NCBI GenBank assembly: GCA_021792335.1
Contig: JAJYUW010000004.1
Location: 1 to 48,914 of the forward strand
Source of the DNA: Pseudomonadota bacterium
GTDB taxonomy: Bacteria > Pseudomonadota > Gammaproteobacteria > Burkholderiales > Sulfuricellaceae
Direction of reading: 5' to 3'
DNA length: 48,914 nucleotides
Shown: one piece after another, positions 8,423 through 21,220 of the stretch
Numbering within the stretch: position 1 is the first letter of the stretch
Layout: each line of letters opens with the position of its first letter
Notes under the pieces: generated by a model
Database searches by the model: none
The model's input: the letters and a program-made list of their open reading frames with translations, nothing else
What the model was told of the DNA's origin: nothing
Translations under genes and position numbers: made by a program

Positions 8423-9222
8423 AGGGGCCGCAATTGCTGGAAGAACAGACCGGGCGGCTTGCCACCCGCATGGGAGCGTGTTTCCCAGGCGAACGCGTCG
8501 TGTTTCGCGGCCAGGATTTATTTACCTCGCTTAAGGACCTCGACTGGCTGGAACTCTATCTGTTCGGCATCACCGGCCGTCGCTATACGCCGCAGCAGAT
8601 GCGCGTGCTGCACGTAATCTGGACACACAACAGTTATCCAGACGCGCGCATCTGGAACAACCGCGTGGCGGCATTGGCGGGCACGGCGCGCAGCACTGGC
8701 CCACTCGGCATTGCCGCTGCGCTGGCCATATCCGAGGCGACGATCTATGGCGGAGCTTCACAACGGCGTTGCAGTGAATTTCTGACCCGAGCCAAAAAAA
8801 TGGTGGACGAAGGGGCGGATCTGGAAGCATTGGTGCGCACTGAACTCAAGGAAAAGCGCGGCATCGGCGGTTACGGACGGCCGATTGTTCCAACCGATGA
8901 GCGCATCGTTCCGATCATGGCGATCGTGCGTGAACAGGGTCTGGAGAATGGGCCTCATCTCAAGCTTGCGTTCGAGGTGGAAAAAATTCTGCTTGCCGGG
9001 CGCTGGCGCTGGCACATGAATAGCGTCGGGCTCACGGCGGCACTATGTGCCGATTTCGGCATGTCGCCGCGCGAGTATAATTTTTTCTGCATTCCTGCCT
9101 TCCTCGCCGGCATGCCGCCGTGCTATCTGGATGCGGCGGAAAAACCGGAAGGCCAATTGTTTCCACTGCCTTGCCGGATGATGCATTACGAGGGCGTTCC
9201 CCGCCGCCAGTGGGGGCGGTAA
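8419..9222 (+). CDS. Citrate synthase/citryl-CoA lyase-family protein, paralogue 2
   Basis: Start overlaps the stop of the upstream gene (ATGA); ELYLFGITGRRYTPQQMRVLHVIWTHNSYPDARIWNNRVAALAGTARSTGPLGIAAALAISEATIYGGASQ resembles the citrate synthase large domain. Confidence 0.7.
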   Translation: MKGPQLLEEQTGRLATRMGACFPGERVVFRGQDLFTSLKDLDWLELYLFGITGRRYTPQQMRVLHVIWTHNSYPDARIWNNRVAALAGTARSTGPLGIAAALAISEATIYGGASQRRCSEFLTRAKKMVDEGADLEALVRTELKEKRGIGGYGRPIVPTDERIVPIMAIVREQGLENGPHLKLAFEVEKILLAGRWRWHMNSVGLTAALCADFGMSPREYNFFCIPAFLAGMPPCYLDAAEKPEGQLFPLPCRMMHYEGVPRRQWGR

Positions 9223-9245
9223 TGGGTAATGCCGGGGGTGTAGTC

Positions 9246-11303
9246 ATGAATAGAGCGATAATGCGGGCAGTGGTCGCGGCACTGGCAGTGGCATGGGCCG
9301 CCGGCGCTTGCGCCAGCCAGGAGAGCGAGGAAGAGGATCTGGCGCTGGCCTACGGCGACAAGTCCTTCGTTACCATCGCTAGCGGCGCCCGGCAGCCCGT
9401 CGCGCGGGCGCCGTCGGTGGCCACCGTGGTCACCGCGGAGGACATCGCAGCCATCGGCGCGGCCGACCTGGACGAAGTGCTGGAAACCGTGCCCGGACTG
9501 CATGTGTCGCGTTCAGTCGCCGCCTACAACCCGATCTACACCATCCGCGGCATCTCCACCCAGTACAATCCCCAGGTGCTGATGCTGGTGAACGGCATTC
9601 CGATCACCGGCGTGTTCGTCGGCAACCGATCCCAAATCTGGGGTGGCATGCCGGTGGAGAACATCGCGCGCATCGAGGTGATCCGCGGCCCCGGTTCCGC
9701 GCTCTATGGCGCGGACGCCTTTTCCGGGGTGATCAACATCATCACCAGGACCGCCGCCGACATCAAGGGCACCGAACTCGGCGTGCGCGCCGGCTCGTTC
9801 AACAGCCGCGACGCCTGGGTGCAGCATGGCGGCGCCTGGGGCGGGTTCGACGTTGCCGCCTATCTGCGGGTGGGTGCCACCGACGGCCAGCGCGAGATGA
9901 TCGGCCGGGATGCGGCGACCGCCCTGGGCACTTCCCTTGCGCCGGGACCGGTCAACCTCGGCCGCGACGCCATCGATGCCCGCCTCGACCTGGCGCGCGA
10001 AAAATGGCGCCTGCGCGCCGGCTACCAGCAGCGCGACAACGTGGGCAACGGCGCCGGGGTGGCTTCGGCGCTGGACCCCAAGGGCGGCAATTTCGGCGAG
10101 CGGGTGTCCGCCGACCTTACCTGGCAGGACGCGAACTTCGGCCGCGACCTGGACGTGACCGCCCAGGCCAGCTATCTAAACATCACCGAGCGTTCCGATT
10201 TGACGCTTTATCCGCCGGGCTCATTCGGCTTCCCGGACGGCGTGATCGGCAATCCTTACAAGTGGGAGCGCCACTTGCGCTTCAACCTGTCGGCTTTTTA
10301 TACCGGGTTCCAGAGCCACAAGCTGCGCTTCGGCGCCGGAACGCAGGACGACGACCTGTACCGTACACGGGAAACCAAGAATTTTTCCACGCCAGCTCCC
10401 GGGGTATTGTTTCCGCTGGGATCGGTGGTGGACGTGAGCGACAGCGCGCCTTTCCTGCGCCCGCACAGCCGCCGCGTGAACCATGTCTACGTGCAGGACG
10501 AATGGGCTTTGGCCCGGGACTGGTATTTGACCGCCGGCGTGCGCCACGATCAGTATTCCGATTTCGGCGGCACCACCAACCCGCGCCTTGCCCTGGTATG
10601 GGAAACGGCTTACAACCTCACCAGCAAGCTGCTCTACGGCCGCGCTTTCCGCCCGCCGTCATTTTCCGAGCTCTACAATATCAACAATCCGGTGGGGGTG
10701 GGCAACCCCAACCTGAAGCCGGAAACCAACGAATCCGTGGAACTGGCTTTCGCCTGGCAGCCGGCCAGCACCCTGCAGACCAGCCTGAACCTGTTCCGCT
10801 ACCGGATGAAGGATATCCTGCGTTTCGTGCAGAATCCGGATGCCACGATTACCGCGCAGAATGCCGGAGAGCAGACCGGCCAGGGCCTGGAAGTCGAGCT
10901 TGCCTGGGAAGCGAGCGCCAGCCTGCGGCTGTCGGGCAATTACGCGCAGCAGCGTTCGATCGATGTGGCAACGGACCGCGATGCGGGCAACGCCCCCCGG
11001 CACCACGTCTATGCCCGTGCGGACTGGCGCTTTATGCCGGCCTGGACATTGAACGCGCAGCTCAACTACGTCGCCGACCGCAAGCGCGAGCCCTCGGATA
11101 CCCGCCCCGCTATCGCCGATTACCACACCGTGGACCTCACGCTGCGCAACAAGAAGCGTAGCGGCGACTGGGATTTCGCCTTTACCGTGCGCAACCTGTT
11201 CAACGCCGACGCACGCGAGCCGTCGCCGGCGCCGGGCCTGATTCCCAACGACTTGCCGCTGGCCCCGCGCGAGTGGCGCTTCGAACTGCGCCACCAGCTT
11301 TGA
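9246..11303 (+). CDS. TonB-dependent outer-membrane receptor
   Basis: Signal peptide, plug APSVATVVTAEDIAAIGAADLDEVLETVPGLHV, VIRGPGSALYGADAFSGVINIITR, TonB C-terminal strand ending PREWRFELRHQL. Confidence 0.93.
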   Translation: MNRAIMRAVVAALAVAWAAGACASQESEEEDLALAYGDKSFVTIASGARQPVARAPSVATVVTAEDIAAIGAADLDEVLETVPGLHVSRSVAAYNPIYTIRGISTQYNPQVLMLVNGIPITGVFVGNRSQIWGGMPVENIARIEVIRGPGSALYGADAFSGVINIITRTAADIKGTELGVRAGSFNSRDAWVQHGGAWGGFDVAAYLRVGATDGQREMIGRDAATALGTSLAPGPVNLGRDAIDARLDLAREKWRLRAGYQQRDNVGNGAGVASALDPKGGNFGERVSADLTWQDANFGRDLDVTAQASYLNITERSDLTLYPPGSFGFPDGVIGNPYKWERHLRFNLSAFYTGFQSHKLRFGAGTQDDDLYRTRETKNFSTPAPGVLFPLGSVVDVSDSAPFLRPHSRRVNHVYVQDEWALARDWYLTAGVRHDQYSDFGGTTNPRLALVWETAYNLTSKLLYGRAFRPPSFSELYNINNPVGVGNPNLKPETNESVELAFAWQPASTLQTSLNLFRYRMKDILRFVQNPDATITAQNAGEQTGQGLEVELAWEASASLRLSGNYAQQRSIDVATDRDAGNAPRHHVYARADWRFMPAWTLNAQLNYVADRKREPSDTRPAIADYHTVDLTLRNKKRSGDWDFAFTVRNLFNADAREPSPAPGLIPNDLPLAPREWRFELRHQL

Positions 11304-11321
11304 TCCTAAAGAACTTAATTG

Positions 11322-11449
11322 AACCGCAGAGACGCAGAGGCGCTGAGGAAAAACAATGAGCTATAGTATTTCACGATCTCACCCATTTGGAGAGACAGAA
11401 AATTGTTGTAACCCATTTATTCCTCTGCGCCTCTGCGCCTCTGCGGTTA
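11322..11449. repeat. Dispersed inverted repeat, ACCGCAAAG family (copy B)
   Basis: AACCGCAGAGACGCAGAGGCGCTGAGG ... CCTCTGCGCCTCTGCGCCTCTGCGGTTAA. Confidence 0.8.
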
Positions 11450-11486
11450 AGCAGTTGCCGTTTTTAGGTTGATCGGTCACTGCCCG

Positions 11487-12467
11487 ATGTTTTCACCGAC
11501 CACGCCCGGTTACACCCGTCGTGCCGAATTCAGAGGCCGGCTGGCGGCAGCGCTGCTGAGTGTCGTGCTGCTTGTCGCCACGGCGCCGGCACGGGGAGCG
11601 GGGGAAGCTTCGCTGGCGGTGGTTTATCCCGATATCGGCGAGCCTTACCGGGAAATATTCGAGAAGATCATCGAGGGCATCGAAAACAAGGCCGGCACGC
11701 CGGTAGCCAATTATCCGGTGAGGGCCAACACGGATATCGGCGCGCTGAAATCCAGCCTGCGCCGCCAGAATGCCAAGGTGGTGATTGCCCTTGGCCGGCA
11801 GGGCATGAAGACGGCGGCGGCGCTGGATCACGGCATGGGGATGGTGGTGGGCGGCGTGTTGACGGTGCCGGAAAGCGAGGCGCGCGGGCTGCCGGTGATC
11901 AGCCTGTCGCCGGACCCCGCGCTGTTGTTTGCCCGCCTGAAGGCGCTGATGCCGGCGGCGAGGCGTGTATTTGTCGTCTACGATCCCGGCTTCAACGCCT
12001 GGCTGATGAAGCTGGCCAAAGAAGCCGCTCGCGCCCAGGGCATGGAACTGGTGGCGTATGAGGCCCAGGATCTGCGCAGCGCGCTGCGGTTCTATCAGGA
12101 AATTTTCTCCGCGGCTGACAGCCGCAGGGATGCCATATGGTTGCCGCAGGATCCCACGGTGGAGGAAAGATCCATTCTGCCCTTGGTGCTGCAGGAGTCG
12201 TGGAATCAAGGCATGGTCGTATTTTCCAGCAATTTAAGTCATGTCCAGCGCGGTGTGCTGTTCTCGCTTTATCCCGACAACGTGGCGCTGGGGAAAAGCC
12301 TGGCCGGTCTGGCGCTGGGCATATTGGCCTCCGGCGACAACGGGAAGCGGGGCATGATGCCGTTGCGCGACGTGCAGATCGCGGTCAACCTGCGCACCGC
12401 CAAGCACCTTGGTCTCAATCTGGGCCATCAGCAGCAGAGTTTCGACATGGTATTTCCGGAGCCTTGA
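11487..12467 (+). CDS. Periplasmic ABC-transporter substrate-binding-like protein
   Basis: Signal peptide; type-1 periplasmic-binding fold pattern VYPDIGEPYREIFEKIIEGIENKAG, LMPAARRVFVVYDPGFNAWLMKLAKEAARAQGMELVAYEAQD, IWLPQDPT. Confidence 0.75.
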   Translation: MFSPTTPGYTRRAEFRGRLAAALLSVVLLVATAPARGAGEASLAVVYPDIGEPYREIFEKIIEGIENKAGTPVANYPVRANTDIGALKSSLRRQNAKVVIALGRQGMKTAAALDHGMGMVVGGVLTVPESEARGLPVISLSPDPALLFARLKALMPAARRVFVVYDPGFNAWLMKLAKEAARAQGMELVAYEAQDLRSALRFYQEIFSAADSRRDAIWLPQDPTVEERSILPLVLQESWNQGMVVFSSNLSHVQRGVLFSLYPDNVALGKSLAGLALGILASGDNGKRGMMPLRDVQIAVNLRTAKHLGLNLGHQQQSFDMVFPEP

Positions 12468-12475
12468 GACACCCT

Positions 12476-16936
<4,461 letters not shown>

Positions 16937-17020
16937 TGACGGTCTTCCCGTCTGAATGCGAGGGGCTTCGCAGTGAAGTAATATTGCGGGTTGCGGAAGT
17001 ACTTAAGCTAAAAATGGCTT

Positions 17021-17171
17021 TTAACAGGCTGTTGAAATTCGCCCGGAATACCCTTCGATACGCGCTTCGCGCTACTCAGGGCGAACGGTAATGTATTGAT
17101 TCCGTTCGTGCCGAGTAGGCGGCTTTGCCGCCGTAGCGAAGCACAGTAAGCGTTTTTCAACAACCGGTTAA
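17021..17171. mobile_element. 151-bp MITE-like element, copy 1
   Basis: TTAACAGGCTGTTGAAA ... TTTTTCAACAACCGGTTAA termini; near-identical to 42082..42232. Confidence 0.75.
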
Positions 17172-17201
17172 GAAAAACTTTTCTCGGACTCTTGACACAT
17201 C

Positions 17202-17217
17202 CATACCGGTTGGTATG
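17202..17217. promoter_or_regulatory. Putative TetR operator within the tetR promoter
   Basis: CATACC-GGTT-GGTATG lies between TTGACA (17192) and TATGTA (-10-like). Confidence 0.6.
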
Positions 17218-17227
17218 TAATGCGGTC

Positions 17228-17863
17228 ATGGATACAGCACGTCAACCCGATCTTACCCGCCAGGATATCCTGGACGCGGCGTTTTGCGAAATTCACCGCT
17301 GCGGCTTCCAGGCTGCCAGCATCGCCAATATCCTGGCCAATACCGGCCTGACCAAGGGAGCCTTGTATCATCATTTTCCGACCAAGCAGGCGCTGGGGCT
17401 GGCGGTGATCGACGAGGTCATCAGGGGGCGGCTGGAAGGGTTGATCTTCAAGCCGCTACGGGAAAGCGAACGGCCCGTTGAAATGCTGCTGGAGATTATT
17501 GCCACCATCGACAGGAAAGTGCCGTCGGACTTCGTCATGCTGGGCTGTCCGCTCAACAATCTGATGCAGGAAATGAGCCCGCTGGATGAAGCCTTCAAGG
17601 AACGCCTGGGCGGGGTGCTGGGGGTATGGCAGAAAACGGTTGAAGGCGCCCTCAAGCGCGGGCAGAAGCAGGGTGAGATCAGGGCGGAGGTGGATTACAA
17701 GGCGGCGGCGCTGTTTGTCGTTTCGGCCTGGGAGGGGTGCATCGGCGTGGCGAAAAGCATGCAGTCTCCCAAGGCCTTCAGCATTTGCATGAAGCAGTTG
17801 CACGGTTACGTGCAGGGGCTGATGACGGCTAAGGCTGAGAAAGGCCGGCACAAAGGCGGGTGA
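17228..17863 (+). CDS. TetR/AcrR family transcriptional regulator
   Basis: DILDAAFCEIHRCGFQAASIANILANTGLTKGALYHHFPTKQALGLAVIDEV HTH typical of TetR. Confidence 0.93.
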   Translation: MDTARQPDLTRQDILDAAFCEIHRCGFQAASIANILANTGLTKGALYHHFPTKQALGLAVIDEVIRGRLEGLIFKPLRESERPVEMLLEIIATIDRKVPSDFVMLGCPLNNLMQEMSPLDEAFKERLGGVLGVWQKTVEGALKRGQKQGEIRAEVDYKAAALFVVSAWEGCIGVAKSMQSPKAFSICMKQLHGYVQGLMTAKAEKGRHKGG

Positions 17864-17886
17864 GGCGTTTTTTTGTTGTTTACGAA

Positions 17887-17906
17887 CATACCGGACGGTC
17901 GGTATC
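17887..17906. promoter_or_regulatory. Second putative TetR operator upstream of the AhpD-like gene
   Basis: ATACCG-GACGGT-CGGTAT, same half-site as 17202..17217. Confidence 0.55.
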
Positions 17907-17920
17907 TGAAAGGAGAAATC

Positions 17921-18454
17921 ATGAGTATTATTTCTACAGTGGCACCGGAGCAGGCGAGCGGGAAAGTGGCCGAAGTATACGGGCAAATCCGGCAAATGAT
18001 GGGGCGGGTGCCGAATGCGTTTCAACTGTACAGCTCCAGTCCCGCATTGCTGGAGCAACAGATGCAGCAAATTGCTTACTTCAGGCAGCATCCCACCCTG
18101 AGCTTCCCATTGCTTGCCATGGTGCGCATGCTGGTGTCGCAGCACAACGACTGCCAGTACTGCGTCGGCTTCAACGAAAGCATGCTGATGCACATGGCGG
18201 GGCTGACCCCGGAGCAAGTGGCTGCAACCAGGCGCAACCCGGCAGATGCGCCCCTGCCGGAAAATGAAAAAGCCATGCTGCTGCTGGTGCTGAAGGCAAC
18301 CAAAACACCCGGGATGGTTGAAAAAGCCGACCTGGACCAATTGCGTGCGTTGGGCTGGGGTGATGGCGACATCATGGACGCGGTGTATCACGGCGCGCGC
18401 AACGTGGCGGTGGATATCGTGTTCAACGCCTTCAAAATAGAAAACGATTTCTGA
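17921..18454 (+). CDS. Carboxymuconolactone decarboxylase / AhpD-like alkylhydroperoxidase family protein
   Basis: LVSQHNDCQYCVGFNESML with the CxxC...H-like AhpD motif. Confidence 0.85.
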   Translation: MSIISTVAPEQASGKVAEVYGQIRQMMGRVPNAFQLYSSSPALLEQQMQQIAYFRQHPTLSFPLLAMVRMLVSQHNDCQYCVGFNESMLMHMAGLTPEQVAATRRNPADAPLPENEKAMLLLVLKATKTPGMVEKADLDQLRALGWGDGDIMDAVYHGARNVAVDIVFNAFKIENDF

Positions 18455-18480
18455 TTTGTATTTTTAACCTTAAAACCGTA

Positions 18481-18607
18481 ATTAACCACGAATGGCACGA
18501 ATAGTCACGAATGAACACAAATAGTTAACAACAAATATCGCCTCACCCAATAGGTGAATCGGGTGAATTTCGTTAATTCATTGATTATTCGTGTAAATTC
18601 GTGGTTA
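18481..18607. repeat. Inverted repeat (TTAACCACGAAT... / ...ATTCGTGGTTAA)
   Basis: TTAACCACGAATGGCACGAATAGTCACGAATGAACAC ... TTATTCGTGTAAATTCGTGGTTAA. Confidence 0.7.
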
Positions 18608-18654
18608 ATCGCTTTTTTTAGGTTTAATGCGTAAACTTTAATACAGGAGGCATC

Positions 18655-19260
18655 ATGAATGTTGCAGAAGCGATTGAGCTGCGCCGCTCGGTCAAGGCGT
18701 ATGACCCCAACCACCGCATGAGCGATAAGGAGATCGAGAAGCTGATGTCGCTTGCCATGCTTTCCCCCACCGCCTGGAATATTCAAAACTGGCGCTTCGT
18801 GCTGGTGAGCGACCCGGCGTTGCGCATGGAAATAAGGCAGGCTGCGTGGGACCAGGCGCAGGTCACTGATGCCTCGCTGCTGGTCGTACTGTGCGCAGAC
18901 CTCAAGGCGTGGGAAAATGAGCCGGGGCGGTATTGGAGGAACGCGCCGCAGCCGGTGCAGGATTTTATCGTGCCCGCCATCGGCCAGTATTATGCCGGCA
19001 GAGAGCGGGTTCAGCGCGATGAAGCCATGCGCTCGTGCGGGATCGCGGCCATGTCGCTGATGCTGGCGGCGAAGGAAATGGGCTACGACTCCTGCCCGAT
19101 GGACGGCTTCGACTTCGACGCGGTGGGAGGGCTCATCAATTTGCCGCAGGATCATGTGATCGCCATGTTTGTTGCAATCGGCAAGGGTGTCAAGGAGCCG
19201 TGGCCGCGCGGCGGCCAATTGCCGATGGGCGAGGTGGTGGTACGGAACCTGTTCGGCTAG
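18655..19260 (+). CDS. Nitroreductase family protein
   Basis: [52 protein letters not shown]-terminal VAIGKG pattern. Confidence 0.92.
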   Translation: MNVAEAIELRRSVKAYDPNHRMSDKEIEKLMSLAMLSPTAWNIQNWRFVLVSDPALRMEIRQAAWDQAQVTDASLLVVLCADLKAWENEPGRYWRNAPQPVQDFIVPAIGQYYAGRERVQRDEAMRSCGIAAMSLMLAAKEMGYDSCPMDGFDFDAVGGLINLPQDHVIAMFVAIGKGVKEPWPRGGQLPMGEVVVRNLFG

Positions 19261-19934
19261 GTTTTCCTGAAGACGATATCCCACACCCCGTGGCCAAGCT
19301 TGATGCCGCGCTGCTCGAACTTGGTCGGCGGACGGTAGTCCGGCTTGGGGGCATAATCGGCAGCGGTGTTGGCGAGCCAGGGTTCCGCCGCAAGCACGGC
19401 GAGGATGTGCTCGGCGTATTCCTGCCAATCAGTGGCGGCATGGAGGTAGCCGCCGGGCTTGAGTTTTTCGGCCAGCAGCGCGACGAATTCCGGCTGGATA
19501 AGGCGGCGCTTGTGGTGTTTTTTCTTGTGCCAGGGATCGGGGAAGAAGATGTGCACGCCATCGAGTCTGTCCGGGGCAAGCATGTGCTTGAGCACTTCCA
19601 CCGCATCGTGCTGGATGACGCGCAGATTGGCCAGCCCCAGGGCTTCGATCTGGTTGAGCAGGCTGCCCACACCGGGGCCGTGAACCTCGATGCCGAGGTA
19701 GTCGTTTTCGGGATGGGCGGCGGCTATTTTTGCAGTGCTATCTCCCATGCCGAAGCCGATTTCGAGGATTTTCGGCGCGCTGCGGCCAAAGACTGCGTCA
19801 AGATCGAGCAACGATTCCTGATAGGGAATGCCCCAGCGCGGCAGCAGGGTTTCAAGTGCCCGCGTCTGCGCATTGGACATGCGGCCCTGGCGCAGGACGA
19901 AGCTTCTGATAGGTCGGTGAGAGGATGTATTCAT
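19257..19934 (-). CDS. trmB: tRNA (guanine-N7-)-methyltransferase
   Basis: [94 protein letters not shown]. Confidence 0.96.
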   Translation of the reverse strand: MNTSSHRPIRSFVLRQGRMSNAQTRALETLLPRWGIPYQESLLDLDAVFGRSAPKILEIGFGMGDSTAKIAAAHPENDYLGIEVHGPGVGSLLNQIEALGLANLRVIQHDAVEVLKHMLAPDRLDGVHIFFPDPWHKKKHHKRRLIQPEFVALLAEKLKPGGYLHAATDWQEYAEHILAVLAAEPWLANTAADYAPKPDYRPPTKFEQRGIKLGHGVWDIVFRKT

Positions 19935-19939
19935 TTTTT

Positions 19940-20018
19940 TTACCGCAAGGGACGCAAAGGTACGCTAGGTAAATCTTTTTTGCTTTTCCTTCGCGAACCT
20001 TTGCGTCCCTTGCGGTGA
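19940..20018. repeat. Dispersed inverted repeat, ACCGCAAAG family (copy C)
   Basis: TACCGCAAGGGACGCAAAGG ... CCTTTGCGTCCCTTGCGGT. Confidence 0.75.
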
Positions 20019-20019
20019 A

Positions 20020-20802
20020 TTATTTTCCGATCAGGCCGCTGGTGGGCGAGCTCGGACTGGCGGAATACAGCTTCTTCGGCATGCGGCCGGCGCGGAAGGC
20101 TTCGCGCCCGGCCTGCACCGCTTTTTTCATGGCCGAGGCCATCAGCACCGGGTTGCTTGCCCCGGCGATGGCGGTGTTCATCAGCACGCCGTCGCAGCCC
20201 AGTTCCATGGCGATGGCGGCGTCGGAAGCGGTGCCGACACCGGCATCGACGATCACCGGCACCTTGGCGTTGTCGATGATGATCTGCAGATTCCACGGGT
20301 TGAGTATGCCCATGCCGGAGCCGATCAGCGAGGCCAGCGGCATCACTGCGACGCAGCCGATTTCTTCCAGCTGCCGGGCGATGATCGGGTCGTCGGACGT
20401 GTAGACCATTACTTTGAAGCCGTCTTTGACCAGGATTTCCGCCGCCTTGAGGGTTTCCACCATATTCGGGTAGAGCGTTTTCGGGTCGCCCAGCACTTCC
20501 AGCTTGACCAGGTCATGGCCGTCCAGCAGTTCGCGCGCCAGGCGCAGGGTGCGAATGGCATCGTCGGCGCTGTAGCAGCCGGCGGTGTTGGGCAGGTAGG
20601 TGTATTTCGAGGGCGGCACCGCGTCGAGCAGGCTCGGTTCGCCCGCGTTCTGGCCGATGTTGGTGCGGCGGATTGCCACCGTCACGATCTGCGCGCCACT
20701 TTCCTCGACGGCGCGCCGCGTTTCGTCGAAATCCCTGTACTTGCCGGTGCCGATCAGCAGCCGGGAGTCGTAGGCCTTGCCTGCGATAATGAGTTTGTCC
20801 AT
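20020..20802 (-). CDS. thiG: Thiazole synthase
   Basis: [90 protein letters not shown]. Confidence 0.97.
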   Translation of the reverse strand: MDKLIIAGKAYDSRLLIGTGKYRDFDETRRAVEESGAQIVTVAIRRTNIGQNAGEPSLLDAVPPSKYTYLPNTAGCYSADDAIRTLRLARELLDGHDLVKLEVLGDPKTLYPNMVETLKAAEILVKDGFKVMVYTSDDPIIARQLEEIGCVAVMPLASLIGSGMGILNPWNLQIIIDNAKVPVIVDAGVGTASDAAIAMELGCDGVLMNTAIAGASNPVLMASAMKKAVQAGREAFRAGRMPKKLYSASPSSPTSGLIGK

Positions 20803-20821
20803 GTTTATTCCATGAGGAGGG

Positions 20822-21031
20822 TCAGCCGCCGCCCACGGCGACGACTATTTCCAGCTTGTCGCCGTCAGCAAGCACTGTTTCCGGAAATCGGCTGCGCGGC
20901 ACGATATCGCCGTTGCGCTCGACTGCAATGCGTTTGCCGATCAGTCCCAGATGTTCCAGTAATTGAACAAGGCAGGGCGCTTGCTCGAAAAGAAGTGGGT
21001 CGCCATTGACCGAAAGTTGAACCACGCGCAT
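20822..21031 (-). CDS. thiS: Sulfur carrier protein ThiS
   Basis: 69-aa beta-grasp protein ending VVAVGGG, adjacent to thiG. Confidence 0.92.
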   Translation of the reverse strand: MRVVQLSVNGDPLLFEQAPCLVQLLEHLGLIGKRIAVERNGDIVPRSRFPETVLADGDKLEIVVAVGGG

Positions 21032-21113
21032 TAATTTCCAGGGTTGACTATGCGCCGGATTTTATCATGTTGCAGCGGTTCAATGATAGGCAGCGCCAAG
21101 CATGGTAGCCATA

Positions 21114-21207
21114 CATGTTGAATTTGCATGATTATCCTGTAGGGCCGAATTCATTCGGCCAGATGTGCGAATGAATTCGCACCTACAAAAAACATACGGT
21201 CGTTTCA
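21114..21207. repeat. Double-hairpin repeat, inverted copy of 28274..28364
   Basis: GGCCGAATTCATTCGGCC and GTGCGAATGAATTCGCAC hairpins, flanked by CATGTTGAATTTGC and CCTACAAAAAACATACGGTCGTTT. Confidence 0.85.
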
Positions 21208-21220
21208 AGCCGGCTGACGG

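Noticed and set aside
8137-9222. 361-aa ORF as one long gene
   Set aside because: N-terminal part is a shadow frame of citrate-synthase-like paralogue 1; the supported start is the ATG at 8419.
12137-12475. N-terminal extension of the hybrid kinase ORF to 12137
   Set aside because: Overlaps the upstream binding-protein gene; the TM-containing N-terminus begins at the ATG at 12476.
17008-17229. Small ORF sharing residues with 41997..42221 (…TNGINTLPFALSSAKRVSKGIPGEFQQPVK…)
   Set aside because: The shared peptide is simply the translated MITE-like repeat; not a conserved protein.
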